DNA of 17,252 nt from an uncultured Nitrospira sp. GTDB lineage: Bacteria; Nitrospirota; Nitrospiria; Nitrospirales; UBA8639. This document shows positions 15,457-17,252 of the stretch, in pieces. Location of the stretch: assembly GCA_902500695.1 (NCBI GenBank), contig CABVRQ010000079.1:1-17252 (forward strand). Direction: 5' to 3'. The first letter of the stretch is position 1, and the number at the start of each line of letters is the position of its first letter. The position numbers and the translations under genes were made by a program. The notes beneath the pieces are model-generated. The model saw only the letters and a list, made by a program, of their open reading frames with translations, was not told where the DNA came from and searched no databases.

Positions 15457-15885
15457 ATGCCCATGTCCATCATCACCCACTACCTGAACATTTCCATGAC
15501 CGGAGATTCGAATATCGAGAATCTCACAACACAGATTCAACGCCTGCTTGGAGAGTCCGGCCTTCAGGGTGGAATCCTGACGCTCTTTGTGCAACATACA
15601 ACGGCCTCGATCATGATCATCGAAGATGAGCCAGGCATTCGTGCCGATACGAAAAACTTTTGGAACCGCACCATACCGGCCGATCCTCATTTAGCACATA
15701 ATACGCGGAACGCCGGAGAAGATAACGGCCACTCACACCTTCGCGGTCAGTTACAGGGGCCTTCGCTGACCATTCCGTTCGTACATGGGGCCTTAACCCT
15801 GGGCACGTGGCAACAAGTCGTCCTGATCGATTTTGATACCAGACCACGAACACGAAACCTGGTCCTCCAGCTCATGGGAGAATAG
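15457..15885 (+). CDS. yjbQ: YjbQ / UPF0047 family protein
   Basis: The 142-residue product matches the small UPF0047 (YjbQ) family, usually about 135-140 residues. It has QHTTASIMIIEDEPGIRADTKNFW, then HNTRNAGEDNGHSHLRGQLQGPS, then the hallmark LTLGTWQQVVLIDFDTRPRTRNL. The conserved histidines (QHTTAS, GHSH) cluster in the fold and are thought to bind a ligand or metal. A weak thiamine-phosphate synthase activity has been reported for E. coli YjbQ, but the cellular role is unsettled. The start is ATG 15457, 2 bp after the stop of the HD-like gene; ATG 15463 is equally possible. The longer frame from 15349 overlaps the upstream gene and is not needed. The HtrA-type gene begins 19 bp downstream. 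Confidence 0.9.
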   Translation: MPMSIITHYLNISMTGDSNIENLTTQIQRLLGESGLQGGILTLFVQHTTASIMIIEDEPGIRADTKNFWNRTIPADPHLAHNTRNAGEDNGHSHLRGQLQGPSLTIPFVHGALTLGTWQQVVLIDFDTRPRTRNLVLQLMGE

Positions 15886-15904
15886 GCGCGGGAAACACTT
15901 TCGT

Positions 15905-17092
15905 ATGCGTCTTCACCACGTACCCCGGACCATCCATCCCCAACAGGAAAAATCCCGGGCTCAACCATATCGGCCATCCACGGGATGGCAGGGGCTTATC
16001 CTCCAGGGCCTGTTCGTCACCCTCCTGTTGCCCCACACCGTCATGGGAGAGGCCTTCGGCCCGAAACAGGCGCAATCGGTTCCCGCCCGGCCCTCGTATC
16101 TGCAGCTCGTCGCCCAGAAATCCCTCGGTGCGGAAGAACTCAATACCATTGCCGTCTTTGAAAAAGCCGCGCAGTCGGTGGTCTACATCACCAATACGGC
16201 TGTCCGTCGGGATGTCTGGTCGCTCAATACCTTCGAAGTGCCGCAAGGGTCGGGATCCGGATTCATATGGAACCGCCAGGGACATATTGTCACCAATTAC
16301 CACGTCATCTATGGCGCGGATTCCATACAAGTGGTGCTGGACGATCAATCCACCCGTGACGCGCGCATCATCGGGGTCGACCCTGATCATGACCTTGCCG
16401 TGCTCCAGATCACCGGCAAGGCCGACACACTCATGCCCCTGGACATCGGCAATTCCCAGGACCTTCGCGTCGGTCAACGCGTGTTGGCCATCGGCAATCC
16501 CTTCGGATTAGATCATACCCTCACCACCGGTGTCGTCAGTGCCCTGGGTCGTTCGATTAAATCGGTGAATGACCGCACGATTGAGGGCGCCATCCAAACC
16601 GATGCGGCCATTAACCCCGGCAATTCCGGTGGACCGCTCTTAAACAGCGCCGGACAACTCATTGGCGTCAACACCCAGATTGTCAGTCCCAGTGGAGCCT
16701 ACGCGGGCATTGGCTTTGCGGTACCGGTCGACATTATCAAACGTGTTGTCCCGCAACTCATTCAACATGGAAAAGTCATTCGTCCCGGCCTCGGCATCTC
16801 ACTCATCCCGGATTCCATCGCCGCCCGCTGGGGGATCAGAGGGATCGTCATTGCCAAAGTCCTGCCGGAGAGTATGGCGGCCAAAGCAGGCCTGCAAGGC
16901 TTAGAAGAAACGGCAACCGGACGGATACGATTGGGTGACGTCATCACCACCATTGATGGAGAGACGCTACAATCCTATGACGACCTCGCTCGCATGTTAG
17001 ACCGGCATAATGTCGGGGATCGCATCAAACTCGGCATCCGCCGCAACGGCAAAGAACAAACCCTCTCCCTCCAACTTCAAGCCGTCCAATAA
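15905..17092 (+). CDS. HtrA/Deg-type serine protease with one PDZ domain
   Basis: The 395-residue protein has a long basic N-terminus, a hydrophobic segment at about residues 28-48 (GWQGLILQGLFVTLLLPHTV) that is either an uncleaved anchor or a signal peptide, a trypsin-like protease domain (about 75-270) and a single PDZ domain (about 285-385, ending DRIKLGIRRNGKEQTLSLQL). The triad is complete: His133 (TNYHVIYGAD), Asp163 (DPDHDLAVLQI) and Ser241 (NPGNSGGPLL). HtrA proteases degrade or sense misfolded envelope proteins; one PDZ domain is like DegS and bacterial HhoA rather than DegP. The ATG at 15905 has only a weak ribosome site (GCGGGAA). It is the last gene of a packed trio with the HD-like gene and yjbQ. 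No sigma-E or anti-sigma gene is nearby. Confidence 0.92.
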   Translation: MRLHHVPRTIHPQQEKSRAQPYRPSTGWQGLILQGLFVTLLLPHTVMGEAFGPKQAQSVPARPSYLQLVAQKSLGAEELNTIAVFEKAAQSVVYITNTAVRRDVWSLNTFEVPQGSGSGFIWNRQGHIVTNYHVIYGADSIQVVLDDQSTRDARIIGVDPDHDLAVLQITGKADTLMPLDIGNSQDLRVGQRVLAIGNPFGLDHTLTTGVVSALGRSIKSVNDRTIEGAIQTDAAINPGNSGGPLLNSAGQLIGVNTQIVSPSGAYAGIGFAVPVDIIKRVVPQLIQHGKVIRPGLGISLIPDSIAARWGIRGIVIAKVLPESMAAKAGLQGLEETATGRIRLGDVITTIDGETLQSYDDLARMLDRHNVGDRIKLGIRRNGKEQTLSLQLQAVQ

Positions 17093-17160
17093 ATAACACG
17101 TCCTTGCCGCTACAAATCATCCGTCATTCCTGCAAACCGTCGCAGAACTCCCTCCAAAAA

Positions 17161-17196
17161 TTGTCATCCTGATCCATTCGACTACGCTCAGGACAA
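17161..17196. repeat. Hairpin resembling an interspersed extragenic repeat
   Basis: TTGTC-AT-CCTGA (17161-17172) pairs with TCAGGACAA (17188-17196) across a loop that includes ATTCGACTACGC, followed by CCGAAGGATCT. Extragenic elements of the form CATCCTGA...TCAGGA...GAAGGATCT are common in many genomes. That this one is repeated elsewhere cannot be shown from one copy. Confidence 0.45.
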
Positions 17197-17252
17197 GGGC
17201 CACCGAAGGATCTAGCAAAGCCAGAGGATTCCCTTCACCCCGGCCACAGACT

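Overview
The window reads as a stretch of ordinary chromosome from a diderm (Gram-negative) bacterium. Evidence for two membranes is a lipobox lipoprotein, a large AsmA-type protein and a DegS/DegP-type protease. Base composition is moderately GC-rich. The mix of a DUF3386 protein, free PASTA repeats, a hybrid PAS kinase paired with an HD-GYP regulator, MtnA and an HD/YjbQ/HtrA cluster would fit Nitrospirota (Nitrospira-like). That assignment is an inference from gene content and was not tested by any search. I saw no tRNA, rRNA, CRISPR array, transposase, integrase or phage gene.

Layout. (1) 1-654, minus strand: the N-terminal part of a secreted protein made of 68-residue PASTA repeats, running off the left edge. 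(2) 947-1624, plus: a DUF3386 protein behind a good sigma70-type promoter, ending at a 16-bp perfect-stem terminator that also serves the convergent minus-strand genes. (3) 5089-1760, minus: a cysteine-free hypothetical protein, an FAD monooxygenase, a nucleotidyltransferase-fold protein with altered catalytic residues, and a TPM-domain membrane protein. The last two overlap by 4 bp (ATGA). (4) 5389-6039, plus: a YajG-like lipoprotein with a near-consensus promoter. (5) 6267-9706, plus: a two-gene signalling unit, REC-HD-GYP response regulator followed by PAS-GAF-PAS hybrid histidine kinase, with an 18-bp perfect palindrome over the stop codon between them. (6) 14227-9719, minus: an 1119-residue AsmA-family protein, then mtnA (methionine salvage). 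(7) 14441-17092, plus: a tightly packed trio of an HD-domain protein whose second metal-binding half looks degenerate, YjbQ (UPF0047), and an HtrA-type serine protease with one PDZ domain. (8) 17093-17252: non-coding, with a hairpin that resembles an interspersed repeat.

Taken together, many genes concern the cell envelope (PASTA, TPM, lipoprotein, AsmA, HtrA) or signalling (kinase, HD-GYP, HD-like). No complete new defence or mobile system is visible. The most unusual points are three proteins whose folds are kept while expected metal or catalytic residues are changed: SNIN in the nucleotidyltransferase, Asn for Asp in the HD-GYP domain, and a tyrosine run where HD-GYP proteins have histidines in the HD-like protein. 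The fixed trio HD-like/YjbQ/HtrA is the most system-like arrangement.
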